Shown one piece after another: positions 44,371-53,717 of a stretch of 64,000 bases of DNA (positions are counted from its first letter, which is position 1; each line of letters starts with the position of its first letter). A model generated the notes under the pieces. That model made no database searches and was not told the DNA's origin. It saw only the letters and a list, made by a program, of their open reading frames with translations. Source of the stretch: Psychrobacter phenylpyruvicus DSM 7000 = NBRC 102152 (GTDB taxonomy: Bacteria; Pseudomonadota; Gammaproteobacteria; Pseudomonadales; Moraxellaceae); the NCBI RefSeq assembly GCF_000685805.1, contig NZ_JMKP01000003.1:62001-126000 (forward strand), given 5' to 3'. The position numbers and the translations under genes are program-made.

Positions 44371-44539
44371 GAGCGGTGACTATAAACCATAGCCGTTCCT
44401 GACTCAGCGATAACGCCTCTAGCTATGATACCTGAGGAGGGTTAAAGCAAAGCACTGCTTTGACCCGACGCAAGAGAAAATCTATGATTTTCTGTGTAGT
44501 CAAGCAAGTATATCTACTGCAATCGAGGCTAAACCGCTC
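44371..44539. repeat. palindrome-rich intergenic element
   Basis: The spacer 44272-44682 has no gene but holds strong inverted repeats. GGGTTAAAGCA (44439-44449) pairs with TGCTTTGACCC (44456-44466) with one G-T pair, and AGAAAATC (44475-44482) pairs with GATTTTCT (44486-44493). GAGCGGT at 44371 and ACCGCTC at 44533-44539 form a short outer inverted repeat. It resembles a repetitive intergenic or MITE-like element at the border of the inserted gene block. Mobility is not demonstrated; the outer arms are only 7 bases. Confidence 0.5.
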
Positions 44540-44682
44540 CTTTGATGCAACGTTAGCTTATCATTGAAAAGTGATCTAATATAACTAGTCCACTAAGGCT
44601 AGGGTAGTCGGTAGGGTGCTACACTACACTGGCTACAATGCCAAAAACCCTCAATAGAGCGCAGAAATATTATCATTCTAAA

Positions 44683-45798
44683 TCAATCTTTCTCAATTTT
44701 TATTAGTGTTATATCGGGGTATGATTCGTAATCGCCCTGCCAGTTCTTGTCTCCTGGAAGGACTTTTAATTCCCGCCAATACTTTACATTTAACTCTTCT
44801 CTTGTTCTTTTCCTAGAAATATAAGTTTGTGGGATACATTGGTTTTTATTACTAGATAAGAGTTGCTGTAAATTAGAACGATTAAAATCTACTTGATTTA
44901 CTGTTGAAGCAACTTCTACAAGGATAATTAATGACATTAACGATGAGTAAGACTGCTCATAAGTAGGAGTTTGCCCCTTATGGATGAAGTTATTTCTTGC
45001 AGTCCTTGCATCACTCAATAGTATGTAAAGTTCTTCTTGTATGAAATCTTGTTGATAAAGTATTTCGATTTTATGTGCAGAATTCCATTGTTGAGATTCA
45101 AGGAATTTACGACGTTTAGGTATGTTTATAGATTTTGATTTCTGAACTACTGTCTTAGTCCAAATAAGTTCTAGTATTTGCTCTGCACTAATCCAAGCGT
45201 GAGCAAGAGCTTCACGTAATTGATATCTTCTATGATATGTAAACGCACTAATAAAAAGAGAAGGCGAAAGTATAGGTAATTTAGATAATATCTTATGTCC
45301 ATAGTTGTATGCTGAAATCATTTTATCTGCTTGGATGATTTCAGGTTCGAGTAGTTTAATAGAAGCTAATGAACCTGCATCACATTCGCCTATGGCGCGG
45401 TGAAATTCGGAAGTGCTACTAAAAGTTCGAGAATGACGGTAATAACCTGTTAGGTTCATCATACCTTGAGAAATATCTAGGGGTGACACTGATTCCACAT
45501 AAATACCACCGAGTAGAACTGATGCTAGAATTCGGTTAACTTCTTCGACTACCAAATTGTCATTTTTAAACTCTTCGATAAACGGTAATATTAAACTACC
45601 ATCAAATCCAAAGCAGGCTGGCATTGGTTTTGGTAAATGTGCATTGAAAAATTTGCTGGCTCTATGAAATTTTACATAATCATATGATGATTGATTTATC
45701 TGTTCTAGGCTAGGCTCCCACTTATCAGACTCGTTACGTGATATTAATCTGAAAGGTTTAAAATTTGAAATTAGAATTGGTGTGCTAATTATTTCCAT
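44683..45798 (-). CDS. HEPN-domain protein, putative defence RNase
   Basis: A 371-residue protein of unknown family in its N-terminal two thirds. The C-terminal helices look like an Apea/HEPN domain, with REALAHAWISAEQILELIW preceding the motif ARTARNNFIHKG, which fits the HEPN nuclease pattern Rx4-6H (Arg268, His273, Asn after Arg). The gene is visibly more AT-rich than its neighbours. It sits between sbcD and sbcC, downstream of a toxin-antitoxin pair on the same strand, about 70 bases after the antitoxin gene. An RNase acting in phage defence is plausible, but a non-catalytic HEPN protein is possible. Confidence 0.7.
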   Translation of the reverse strand: MEIISTPILISNFKPFRLISRNESDKWEPSLEQINQSSYDYVKFHRASKFFNAHLPKPMPACFGFDGSLILPFIEEFKNDNLVVEEVNRILASVLLGGIYVESVSPLDISQGMMNLTGYYRHSRTFSSTSEFHRAIGECDAGSLASIKLLEPEIIQADKMISAYNYGHKILSKLPILSPSLFISAFTYHRRYQLREALAHAWISAEQILELIWTKTVVQKSKSINIPKRRKFLESQQWNSAHKIEILYQQDFIQEELYILLSDARTARNNFIHKGQTPTYEQSYSSLMSLIILVEVASTVNQVDFNRSNLQQLLSSNKNQCIPQTYISRKRTREELNVKYWRELKVLPGDKNWQGDYESYPDITLIKIEKD

Positions 45799-45870
45799 AT
45801 ATTACTCAGCTAAACTAGATAGAGTCGGAGATTGATTAACTCGTCTACAGTCTACAAATATCAATAAATT

Positions 45871-46173
45871 TTAATCCGCATCTACCAATTCATTTTGTGG
45901 CTTCCCTTGACTAAAATCCAAACTAATCTCAACACCTAGGTTAGCGTTAATATTAACGAGTGCATCTAAACTAAATTTGCTAATTTTTCCTTGCAATAAA
46001 TCATTCAGCCGAGGTTGGGTAATACCACAATGTTTAGCAATTTCACTTTGAGTACCTGACATATGCTTGATCATATCAGTAAGATGGTGCATCAACTCAG
46101 CTCGCATCTTTAAGTTAGCGCTTTGAACTGGCGTATCACTTATAGCATCAAATACAGAAGTATATCTAGTCAT
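45871..46173 (-). CDS. HTH antitoxin of a HigBA-type toxin-antitoxin pair
   Basis: A 100-residue XRE-type helix-turn-helix protein. Residues about 35-90 read SGTQSEIAKHCGITQPRLND and KFSLDALVNINANLGVEI, the HTH_37/NadS-type fold found in antitoxins that partner phage Gp49/HigB toxins. It overlaps the toxin gene by 8 bases on the same strand, with the toxin first, the usual HigBA order. It should neutralise the toxin and bind the palindrome at 46524-46543. Confidence 0.85.
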   Translation of the reverse strand: MTRYTSVFDAISDTPVQSANLKMRAELMHHLTDMIKHMSGTQSEIAKHCGITQPRLNDLLQGKISKFSLDALVNINANLGVEISLDFSQGKPQNELVDAD

Positions 46174-46498
46174 CTTGTAATTCCTTTATAAGTTCTTTTA
46201 GCCTTGTTTTAGCAAGCATAATATCTGATTGGGGTGTCTTTTGAGTTTTCTTAGTAAAGGCGTGTAAAACATAGATAACATCAGCGAATTTAGCAGTATA
46301 GATGACTCGATAAATACCATTAGCATCTTTGAGTCGAATTTCGATGACACCACTGCCTATACTACGCATGGGTTTAAAATCATCTGGCATATCGCCTATT
46401 TGTACTTTATGAAGTTGATAGCCTGTATCTTGCTTTATGTTCTCAGGAAATGAACGGACTTCATCTAATGAAGTACCCAGAAACTCAATATCTTTCAT
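46166..46498 (-). CDS. HigB/Gp49-like RelE-fold toxin
   Basis: A 110-residue protein with the phage Gp49/HigB profile: SIGSGVIEIRLKDANGIYRV, IYTAKFADVIYVLHAFTKKT and QKTPQSDIMLAKTRL near the C-terminus. Such toxins are ribosome-dependent mRNA nucleases. The ATG has AAGGG about five bases upstream. The downstream antitoxin overlaps by 8 bases, and a promoter with a palindrome lies just upstream, so the pair appears intact. It lies in the 2.4-kb block that separates sbcD from sbcC. Confidence 0.87.
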   Translation of the reverse strand: MKDIEFLGTSLDEVRSFPENIKQDTGYQLHKVQIGDMPDDFKPMRSIGSGVIEIRLKDANGIYRVIYTAKFADVIYVLHAFTKKTQKTPQSDIMLAKTRLKELIKELQDD

Positions 46499-46523
46499 AA
46501 AATCCCTTTTACTAATAAATAGA

Positions 46524-46543
46524 TTATATCAGTATTGATATAA
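46524..46543 (-). promoter_or_regulatory. operator/promoter of the HigBA-type pair
   Basis: TTATATCA-GTAT-TGATATAA is a perfect 8+4+8 palindrome 26 bases upstream of the toxin ATG. Its end overlaps a TATAAT -10 element on the reverse strand (46523-46528). This placement is typical of autoregulated toxin-antitoxin promoters. Confidence 0.75.
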
Positions 46544-46673
46544 AATACTAGGACGTACTGAATTTATTTTGAATTTATACTTTTAATATTTATGTATATG
46601 GATTCGACTTTTTTGTAATCTTTTAAAATTATTATCCTAAAAAATCCTATTTAAACTATTAATATCGCTAAAA

Positions 46674-48260
46674 CTAAACCTCTCCAGAATTAACATCCTC
46701 ATGACTCGCTTCATGCAGAACCTGCTGATAAGCCTCGCGGAGCTCCTCTTTTTGCGAATCTGCAACTTTATGCACACTCATACAGCGCTCAAATACTTCC
46801 ATCACATTTAAGTCTTGTAATGTCTCGGTACTGCTTGAGGAAGACAGCACCTTATTATAATTATTGGTGTTTTTTACCTTTAATGCCTTTAAATCAGTAT
46901 CTTCAATTAACGCTTGAATATCTTCATTTAAGTGACTAACAATCTCATTACCATTATAAATAACTTCTAGCCATACGCTTTCATCCTTAGGTAGTGCCTT
47001 AATCGACTGTTGGATATGTGACATATCTCCCTTAATTTGCATTAACTTTTGAAACGTCGGTACAGGAACAGATACAACTCGCATCTGTTTACTTAAATCG
47101 TGATAAACCGTAGTTGGCGTTATAGTATTAGATAAGATTTCGTCACTATTATCACTATCTATATTGGCTAACTGGTTCGGTTTATTGTTATTTACATCAT
47201 CTTCAACAGGTTCATCAGTTATATCAGCAAATAAATCGTCCATGAAAAGATCAGGTTGTGGTTGATGATTTGGATTGACCTTGTCTTCAAACGATAATTG
47301 AGAGGTTATATCCGATGTTTTATTAGTAGAGGCAGATAGAGAAGGGGTATCAGTGAAGGTTTTATCACTGGATGCATTTGTTGATTCGTTAATCGAGTCT
47401 CCAAACTCGACCAACAATACCTGTTTTTGCTGACTAGCTTCACCAAAACCCATTGCAATTGGTGAACCACTATAGCGGATATGCTCACAGCCTCCGACCC
47501 GTTGCGGTACGTGCAGATGACCTAGGGCGACATAATCAAAGTGGTCAGCAAACATATCGGCAGATATTTTACCCAATGAGCCAACGTATAAATTGCGTAC
47601 GCCATCATCATCCGTAGTACGCCCACCCGAGGCAAATAAATGACCAGTGGCGATAATGGGTATGTGGCGCTTTAGTTGTTTTCTAATCTCGTTTTGTTTG
47701 GTTTTGGCAATATCAGCAACGCTATCATAATGCGTCTTAATACCAGCTACCACTTTGCTGTCTTTGTCTTCGCTAGACTCGCCAGCGCTACTACTACGCA
47801 CATCTCGGTCACGAAGATAAGGTACCGCTGTGACAATACAATACGGATTGCCTTCATTGTCGCTTAAGGTCAACACTTCATCTTCTAGGTTTTCACACGC
47901 TGTACCTATAACATGCACATTTAGGAACTTAAGAACATTGCTTGGCGCATCCAAAAAAGTAGGGGAGTCGTGATTGCCTGAGACTATGACGATATGTTGA
48001 CAATTGGAGTGAGAGACTCTACCCAGAAATTCATAGTACAGCGATTGTGCACGATTGCTTGGCGTCATGGTATCGAATATATCACCTGCAACGATAAGCA
48101 CATCTACGTCATAGTGGCTGATCGTAGTCTCTAACCACTTTAAAAAAGCCTCAAATTCATCGTAGCGCATTTGTCCATACAGCCGACGGCCTAGATGCCA
48201 GTCGGAGGTATGCAGTACGGTTAAAGGCTTAATAGTAGGGTGTTTGCTAGAATTCGACAT
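46674..48260 (-). CDS. sbcD: exonuclease subunit SbcD
   Basis: The Mre11-like Mn-dependent nuclease of the SbcCD complex. Motifs for the metal site are HTSDWHLGRRLYG, VLIVAGDIFDT, IVIVSGNHDSP, ATGHLF and YVALGHLHVPQ. The 528-residue length exceeds E. coli SbcD (400). The extra part is a long polar Ser/Thr/Asn-rich segment at about 285-380, between the nuclease domain and the C-terminal SbcC-binding region. sbcC lies on the same strand but 2.4 kb downstream because of the intervening HEPN and toxin-antitoxin genes, so co-transcription may be weakened. Confidence 0.94.
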   Translation of the reverse strand: MSNSSKHPTIKPLTVLHTSDWHLGRRLYGQMRYDEFEAFLKWLETTISHYDVDVLIVAGDIFDTMTPSNRAQSLYYEFLGRVSHSNCQHIVIVSGNHDSPTFLDAPSNVLKFLNVHVIGTACENLEDEVLTLSDNEGNPYCIVTAVPYLRDRDVRSSSAGESSEDKDSKVVAGIKTHYDSVADIAKTKQNEIRKQLKRHIPIIATGHLFASGGRTTDDDGVRNLYVGSLGKISADMFADHFDYVALGHLHVPQRVGGCEHIRYSGSPIAMGFGEASQQKQVLLVEFGDSINESTNASSDKTFTDTPSLSASTNKTSDITSQLSFEDKVNPNHQPQPDLFMDDLFADITDEPVEDDVNNNKPNQLANIDSDNSDEILSNTITPTTVYHDLSKQMRVVSVPVPTFQKLMQIKGDMSHIQQSIKALPKDESVWLEVIYNGNEIVSHLNEDIQALIEDTDLKALKVKNTNNYNKVLSSSSSTETLQDLNVMEVFERCMSVHKVADSQKEELREAYQQVLHEASHEDVNSGEV

Positions 48261-48492
48261 ATAGACAAGTACTACACAATTTGGGTTGAAAAAACTGCTT
48301 ATTGAATAGCAGAACTAGACACTGAATTATCATACCACAAATAATTTTAAGCAGGTTTATGACTGCTCAAATAACCAGACGTATCGTTATACAGAGGCGA
48401 ATAATAAAGAGATAGAATTGAATAATAAAACTGGGTTATTGGGAGGTCGCAGCGTATTTAGTGTATGATGCCTAAGTGAAATATTATTAAAT

Positions 48493-49713
48493 ATGTTGAA
48501 ATTTAAAGGTAAGCCTGTGTTTATAAAATCAAGTCAATATTTGCAGTGGGAAGAGGACGGTAGCGAGCACAAAGCCCGCTGGTTATCGCAAAGTAATCAT
48601 GCGCCACCCAAGCGTATCGTTATAGTCGATGATACCACCACAGCCGATGAAGCCTTTCGTTTGGCCAATGCCGGAACTTCAATGCTATGGCGAGGCGACT
48701 TCCATAATGCCAAGCAATTAATCCAAGCACTGCAACGTCGTATCGACCAGGCTGAACAGCGTAAACTTGAAAAGGCGGCGAAAAAAGCAGCTAAAGCTTG
48801 TAAAGATAATCATAGTTCAAGCCTAAATCCAGAGTCTGAAGACCTGCCTCAACTATTTCATCAAAATCGCCTAGCTCAATCTCAGCGATCGCGTTTACTA
48901 GGACGTCTGCTACTTCAATTCGATGCCAATTATCAGCTTAATCTACGCCGAGCTCCTGAGGTAAGTCAGGCATGTGAGGCTGCTTTTGGTGAGCTGGATG
49001 AGTCTTGTGTTATGTCCTTTCGCGATCTACAAGGAGCACTAGGAGCCGCACAATGGCGTAAAAAAGGGGTGCCAGTTAAAGCTTTAGATATATCTATTCA
49101 CCCTCATTACGGGGTGTTTGCGCCTACCCGTCAAGAATATGTACAACTGTTACTCGACGCGCCATTACCAGAGGTACATGATGTCGCTTATGACATTGGA
49201 ACCGGAACTGGGTTGCTGTCTATTATTTTGGCTCAGCGTGGAGTCAAACAAATCATTGCTACTGATTTAAACCCTCGGGCACTAGACTGTGCCGATGACA
49301 ACCTTGAGCGTTTGCGACTATCGGCGGTAGAGTTACAGCAAATAGATTTATACCCAAAACAGGCGCCACTAGCCGACCTAATTGTTTGTAATCCGCCGTG
49401 GTTACCTGCCAAACCCAGCTCGCCGTTAGAGTATGCGGTATATGATGCCAACAGTGCCATGCTTCGTGGCTTTTTAATGGGAGCAAAGCAGCATTTGACA
49501 GAGTCAGGAGAGGTTTGGTTAATACTGTCAGACTTAGCCGAGCATTTACAGCTACGTACTCGTGAGGATTTAATAGGCTGGATTGAAGAAGCTGGCTTGA
49601 AAGTCAAATATCGTCTGGATACTGATCCAACGCATGGCAAAAGCCAAGATGAGAGCGATCCATTATTTGTTGCGCGTAGTGCGGAGGTCACTTCACTTTG
49701 GTGTTTGTGGTAA
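48493..49713 (+). CDS. class I SAM-dependent methyltransferase (NPPW motif)
   Basis: A 406-residue protein. The methyltransferase domain is in the C-terminal half: motif I VYDIGTGTGLLSIILAQRG, the acidic loop ATDLNPRALDC and the catalytic NPPW in LIVCNPPWLPAKP, a signature of N-methylation of amide or exocyclic amino groups. The N-terminal 120 residues include a basic helix (RKLEKAAKKAAKACK) that may bind RNA or protein. Candidates are ribosomal protein glutamine or rRNA guanine methylation; sequence alone does not choose. The gene is divergent from sbcD and stands alone. Confidence 0.82.
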   Translation: MLKFKGKPVFIKSSQYLQWEEDGSEHKARWLSQSNHAPPKRIVIVDDTTTADEAFRLANAGTSMLWRGDFHNAKQLIQALQRRIDQAEQRKLEKAAKKAAKACKDNHSSSLNPESEDLPQLFHQNRLAQSQRSRLLGRLLLQFDANYQLNLRRAPEVSQACEAAFGELDESCVMSFRDLQGALGAAQWRKKGVPVKALDISIHPHYGVFAPTRQEYVQLLLDAPLPEVHDVAYDIGTGTGLLSIILAQRGVKQIIATDLNPRALDCADDNLERLRLSAVELQQIDLYPKQAPLADLIVCNPPWLPAKPSSPLEYAVYDANSAMLRGFLMGAKQHLTESGEVWLILSDLAEHLQLRTREDLIGWIEEAGLKVKYRLDTDPTHGKSQDESDPLFVARSAEVTSLWCLW

Positions 49714-49933
49714 ACGTACTGGGCTATCAATAGCTTTATAGCTATCAAATACGCCCGTTTTTTTATCCAAACAGAGCAAAAAGTCAATGAACACGAGTAG
49801 TCCTCTATTCAATACAAGCATTCGCTCACTTGAGCGTTTAGGTGCAAAGCTATGAACCTTTGACAGCTAAAGAAGAACTACTGTTTGCTAAGCCTTGCTA
49901 AATCTGAAAGTTAACTAAAATAAGGATGTTATT

Positions 49934-50707
49934 ATGTTAAACCAAATAACGGCACCAGATCATGTGATCGCCCTAGCACTCGAAGGCACTTTAACCGGCG
50001 AAGGATTGCAAGAATATCGCAAAATTCTTGAAAAAAAACTACAAGAGCATGATCAAATTGGTCTCTACATCGACGTTACAAAGCTGACTGACATGACCGC
50101 AAACTCGATAGTAGAGGGGACTAAAGCGGACATGGAACTATTTAGGCATATAAAACAGGTTAATAGATGTGCTTTTGTATCGGATAAAGAATGGCCAAAA
50201 GCTGCTATCTCTCTTGCTGATCGACTATTTCCTATGATAGAAATGAAAGTATTTCCCTCAAGTGAATCAGATGCCGCCCTAAGTTGGGCGGCCGAGAAGT
50301 CTGAGCTGTCTGTAGCAAAGAGCAGTGCTATTCGTTTCTTAGCTACCAATAAAGACAATGTACTTGCTTTTGAAGTAGACGGTGTGTTGTCTGCAAGTGA
50401 AATACCGAACATCATACAGAGAGTTGAAGCATTTCTTGAGGGTCAGGATAGCGTAAGACTACTTGCTAGAATGAAAAACTATAGTGGTTTTGAGCCCTCT
50501 ATTGTAATGCATAGTGGCGGTTTGTTATCCATGAAAATCAATGCTATGAAAAAGGTAGAGCGTTACGCTATCGTTGGGGCACCTAACTGGATGAATAAAC
50601 TCGTTGAAACAGTAAACCCATTATTCCCAAAAATGGATATGCAGACCTTTACCGATGATCAGGAAAGTGAAGCACTTGCATGGCTTGACGTTGAGCTGGT
50701 GGAATAG
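49934..50707 (+). CDS. tandem SpoIIAA-like (STAS-fold) protein
   Basis: A 257-residue protein made of two similar halves of the SpoIIAA-like/DUF3478 type. Half one (1-120) has VIALALEGTLTGEGLQEYRK and ends EMKVFPSSESDAALSWA. Half two (130-257) has VLAFEVDGVLSASEIPNIIQ and ends DMQTFTDDQESEALAWL. The duplication is clear from the repeated layout. Single-domain relatives are common soluble proteins of unknown function, some lipid-binding. GGATG lies seven bases before the ATG. There is no obvious partner gene. The domain assignment is reliable, the role unknown. Confidence 0.8.
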   Translation: MLNQITAPDHVIALALEGTLTGEGLQEYRKILEKKLQEHDQIGLYIDVTKLTDMTANSIVEGTKADMELFRHIKQVNRCAFVSDKEWPKAAISLADRLFPMIEMKVFPSSESDAALSWAAEKSELSVAKSSAIRFLATNKDNVLAFEVDGVLSASEIPNIIQRVEAFLEGQDSVRLLARMKNYSGFEPSIVMHSGGLLSMKINAMKKVERYAIVGAPNWMNKLVETVNPLFPKMDMQTFTDDQESEALAWLDVELVE

Positions 50708-50770
50708 TCTCTATAGAACGATAAACCACATACTTACTTTTAATGACAGTTCTTCAAAAGCGGGGCTGCT

Positions 50771-51274
50771 CTATTTAGGCGTCGATTTGCCAGATATAAC
50801 TTCAACGTATATAGGCTGAGTATATAATTCAAGGCTATTGATATCATGCACTACTTCACCGTTCCTACTCTTGTGAAAAGTGAAAGTTGCAAACTTCCCA
50901 ATCTCATCATCTTGAAAACCTATTATTATATTAACGCTCTCTAAAGGGAAATCTATAAGCCATTTTTTCTTGAATTTGTTAGAAAATATGAGGGACTGGA
51001 TGAACGGGTCTTGGTCTGTAAAATCTTCTATAAGAAACCTATTAGTCGAAACTTCATATCCCGAAAAATCAGTAAACTGTCTTTCAATCTCATGTTTTTC
51101 AATTGAACAGCGAGCATAGCTTGAAGGGAATATTTTTTCTAAAAAAATGCAGTCACCTATCGGTAAAAATCCTTCTTTTAAGATAAGCTCTAACTCCTTA
51201 TCTAATGTACCTTCTCGTATTTCACTTTCGTTAATATCTAAAAATTCTTTCATCAGTATATTGGTATAAATCAT
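50771..51274 (-). CDS. hypothetical protein
   Basis: A 167-residue acidic, AT-rich protein that I do not recognise. It has no signal peptide, membrane segment or known motif. Aromatic/acidic stretches such as DFSGYEVSTNRFLIEDF and a predicted beta-rich C-terminus are all that can be described. An AGGGC sequence lies about seven bases before the chosen ATG; a second ATG at 51253 is possible. It resembles immunity-type small proteins only in size and composition, which is not evidence of function. Confidence 0.6.
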   Translation of the reverse strand: MIYTNILMKEFLDINESEIREGTLDKELELILKEGFLPIGDCIFLEKIFPSSYARCSIEKHEIERQFTDFSGYEVSTNRFLIEDFTDQDPFIQSLIFSNKFKKKWLIDFPLESVNIIIGFQDDEIGKFATFTFHKSRNGEVVHDINSLELYTQPIYVEVISGKSTPK

Positions 51275-51454
51275 AGCTTTGCCCTAAATGTCATATTAAT
51301 CTAGTGTAGATACTATGAATCATATAAAAATCATAAGTAAATCTTTTTTGTACTTATTGATTTAAAGTAAGGATCGTAAGCTAAGGTAGAGCCACCTAAA
51401 ATAGACTGTCATGTATGCTTAAATCTAATTGACTGGCAGCTCATAAGCATAAAT

Positions 51455-51688
51455 TCATCGACTAAGTGACGGTTGTTTTGAAACATGAGCCGGATGTGTG
51501 GCTAACTTCGTTTCAAGCTCATCTCGCACACCTTGAAGTAACATACTATCGTTGTTTATATCAGAAATTTCATCTTCATCTAACTCACCAGATTCTACAG
51601 CTTTCTTCCAAGTTTCAAGCCTAAAGTCAATGGCTTGTAAGACAAATCGGGCATGTTTCAAAGGTAGGCTTAACTCTATTCCGGTCAT
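51455..51688 (-). CDS. small conserved-looking hypothetical protein
   Basis: A 77-residue mostly helical protein with an amphipathic core (KHARFVLQAIDFRLETWKKA) and a Glu/Asp-rich middle (VESGELDEDEISDINND). No known motif, signal or membrane segment is visible. It lies between an unknown gene and cysG, and the terminator just upstream (51737-51769) belongs to cysG. The helical pattern makes a real gene likely, but its function is unknown. Confidence 0.55.
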   Translation of the reverse strand: MTGIELSLPLKHARFVLQAIDFRLETWKKAVESGELDEDEISDINNDSMLLQGVRDELETKLATHPAHVSKQPSLSR

Positions 51689-51736
51689 TTTGAATCCAGT
51701 TTCAAAAGGGTATTCATCCTATAAAGTAGCAATAAA

Positions 51737-51769
51737 AAAGGGGTTTATCTATGATAGATAAAACCCTTT
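51737..51769 (-). terminator. rho-independent terminator of cysG
   Basis: On the reverse strand AAAGGGTTTTATCTA and TAGATAAACCCCTTT pair over 15 bases with one mismatch and a 3-base loop, then TTTATTG follows. It lies about 30 bases after the cysG stop. Confidence 0.8.
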
Positions 51770-51800
51770 GGCTTAAATTACAGAGGTTGATTCCAAAACC

Positions 51801-53279
51801 TTAAACCATGTTCAGCGCATGCGCCTGTTGGTCAGTATCCACAATATGATCGCCAAACCAGGCCAGCTCATCATGCAACTGAGCCACTGCACCGACAATT
51901 AATAAAGCAGGGGTCGGTAGCGGATTTGCCTCATGTTTGGCTACTATGTCTGCTAAAGTACCAGTCATGACTTGCTGCGTCGGTAAACTGGCCTGAGAGA
52001 TGATCGCAATCGGCGTATTAGGATCTCGTCCCGCATCCATCAGACCCTTGGTCAATCGCTCAATTGAATGCAGTCCCATATAGAACACCACCGTTTCCTC
52101 AGGATTGGTCAAAGCAGCAAAGCCGGTATTGGGCTCACCTGACTTCAAAAATCCAGTCACAAAGCGTACCGATTGAGCATGGTCACGGTGGGTTAATGGA
52201 ATGCCAGTATAACAAGAGGCGGCACCAGCGGCAGTAATGCCAGGAACCACTTGATACGGAATACCAGCAGCACGTAGCGCCTGTATCTCTTCACCGCCAC
52301 GACCGAACACAAAAGGATCACCACCTTTAAGGCGCACCACACGCTTACCGGACTTGGCAGCGTCGATCATCATTTGGTTAATACCTTGTTGCGCTACGGC
52401 ATGGTTACTGCGTTTTTTACCGACGAATACTTTATCAGCATCACGGCGACACAGATCAAGCACCGCATCAGACACTAGAGCATCGTGGTACACAATGTCA
52501 GCCTGTTGCATCAAGCGTAAGGCCTTAAAGGTTAATAGCTCAGGGTCACCAGGACCGGCACCAACAATATACACTTCACCAATATTGGTCTGGTTGTCTA
52601 AATCAGTATCAGAGCCATCATTGGCTTTTAGGTTTACTAATCGCCTATACGTGGATTCTAGGTCTTGTTTTAATGTTTGTTCGGCATCGGCTTCACGTCC
52701 AGCAAACATTAGTTGGCTAACTTTCCCTTCGAACGCTTTTTCCCAAAATTGACGTCTGCCAGTTAAGGTAGGTATTTTTGACTTAACCTCATTCCGCATA
52801 TCACCAGCCAGCTTGGCCAGTTTGCCATAACCTTGTGGGATTAAAGTCTCTAAACGAGCACGGGTTAGACGAGCAAGCACCGGTGCTTTGCCATTGGAGG
52901 AGATGCCAATAATAATTGGGTTTCTATCGACAATAGCAGGGAAGATAAAGTCACATAGTGGCGGGGTATCGACCACATTGACAGGAATATTCTGCGCTTG
53001 GCAATCAGCATGGACTTGATGGTTTAACGCTTCATCATCAGTACCGGCAATAACGATACGTATACCCGTTAAATATTTTTTATCATATTGTTCAGCTATT
53101 AAATTGTGTTTGTCATCTGCTAGTAGCTGTTCTATTTCTTCACTAATTTGTGGTGCTAAAACAGTAATATGCGCACCAGCACGCGATAGTAAATCTGCCT
53201 TACGCTGTGCCACTTCACCACCACCGACAATGAGTACGGGCTGGTTGTCTAGTTTAAAAAATAAGGGAAAGGTGTTCAT
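51801..53279 (-). CDS. cysG: siroheme synthase (multifunctional)
   Basis: CysG converts uroporphyrinogen III to siroheme, the cofactor of sulfite reductase encoded nearby. The 492-residue protein starts with the precorrin-2 dehydrogenase/ferrochelatase domain (VLIVGGGEVAQRKADLLSRAG, VDTPPLCDFIFPAIVDRNP; about 1-215). A methyltransferase domain follows (VYIVGAGPGDPELLTFKALR, VVRLKGGDPFVFGRGGEE, GITAAGAASCYTGIPLTHRD; about 235-480). It is slightly longer than E. coli CysG (457), with a linker and a C-terminal extension. It is transcribed leftward, separately from cysI-cysH. Confidence 0.95.
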   Translation of the reverse strand: MNTFPLFFKLDNQPVLIVGGGEVAQRKADLLSRAGAHITVLAPQISEEIEQLLADDKHNLIAEQYDKKYLTGIRIVIAGTDDEALNHQVHADCQAQNIPVNVVDTPPLCDFIFPAIVDRNPIIIGISSNGKAPVLARLTRARLETLIPQGYGKLAKLAGDMRNEVKSKIPTLTGRRQFWEKAFEGKVSQLMFAGREADAEQTLKQDLESTYRRLVNLKANDGSDTDLDNQTNIGEVYIVGAGPGDPELLTFKALRLMQQADIVYHDALVSDAVLDLCRRDADKVFVGKKRSNHAVAQQGINQMMIDAAKSGKRVVRLKGGDPFVFGRGGEEIQALRAAGIPYQVVPGITAAGAASCYTGIPLTHRDHAQSVRFVTGFLKSGEPNTGFAALTNPEETVVFYMGLHSIERLTKGLMDAGRDPNTPIAIISQASLPTQQVMTGTLADIVAKHEANPLPTPALLIVGAVAQLHDELAWFGDHIVDTDQQAHALNMV

Positions 53280-53717
53280 AACTCATAAATTACCATTAAA
53301 ATATGCTGTCATTATGTCGTAATCGCATATAACAAACATCAAAGTAATTGATATTACTTAATTCTTATTTTTCATAAAGGCTTTATTTTTATTTGATGCT
53401 TGTTTAACAATTGTTTAATAGTTGCTTGACAGTTATGAGGTAGCAATTGGCTAGCTATTTGGTTTTAAGCTGTATAAAACGTCGGATAATGGCTATTCTA
53501 ATCTCAGTTAAGCTTTATTTTAGTTCTCGCTATCCTATATAGATAAAGGGATTTGAGGTAGGTATATACATGATATATAATAGGTATATATCAACTATAT
53601 ACGAAGGTTTGGTTATGCCTTAATCTATTGGTATATATGGCTTTAGCAAAAAAGAGACTAACAAAACAACAAAGTGTTAAACAAAAAACGCGAATTAGAA
53701 GTGTAAGGTAATAAAAT
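53280..53717. promoter_or_regulatory. cysG promoter region and GTATATA repeats upstream of an RHH gene
   Basis: This 438-base AT-rich spacer separates divergent cysG and the small ribbon-helix-helix gene. GTATATAC/T motifs occur at 53562-53569, 53584-53591 and 53631-53638, with a reverse copy at 53595-53602. Such clustered octamers are typical RHH repressor sites, so autoregulation of the next gene is likely. I see no ORF with support in the spacer. Confidence 0.5.

Noticed and set aside
51275..51454. Possible insertion-sequence remnant between two small genes
   Set aside because: There is no clear terminal inverted repeat, target duplication or transposase fragment; only vague similarity.
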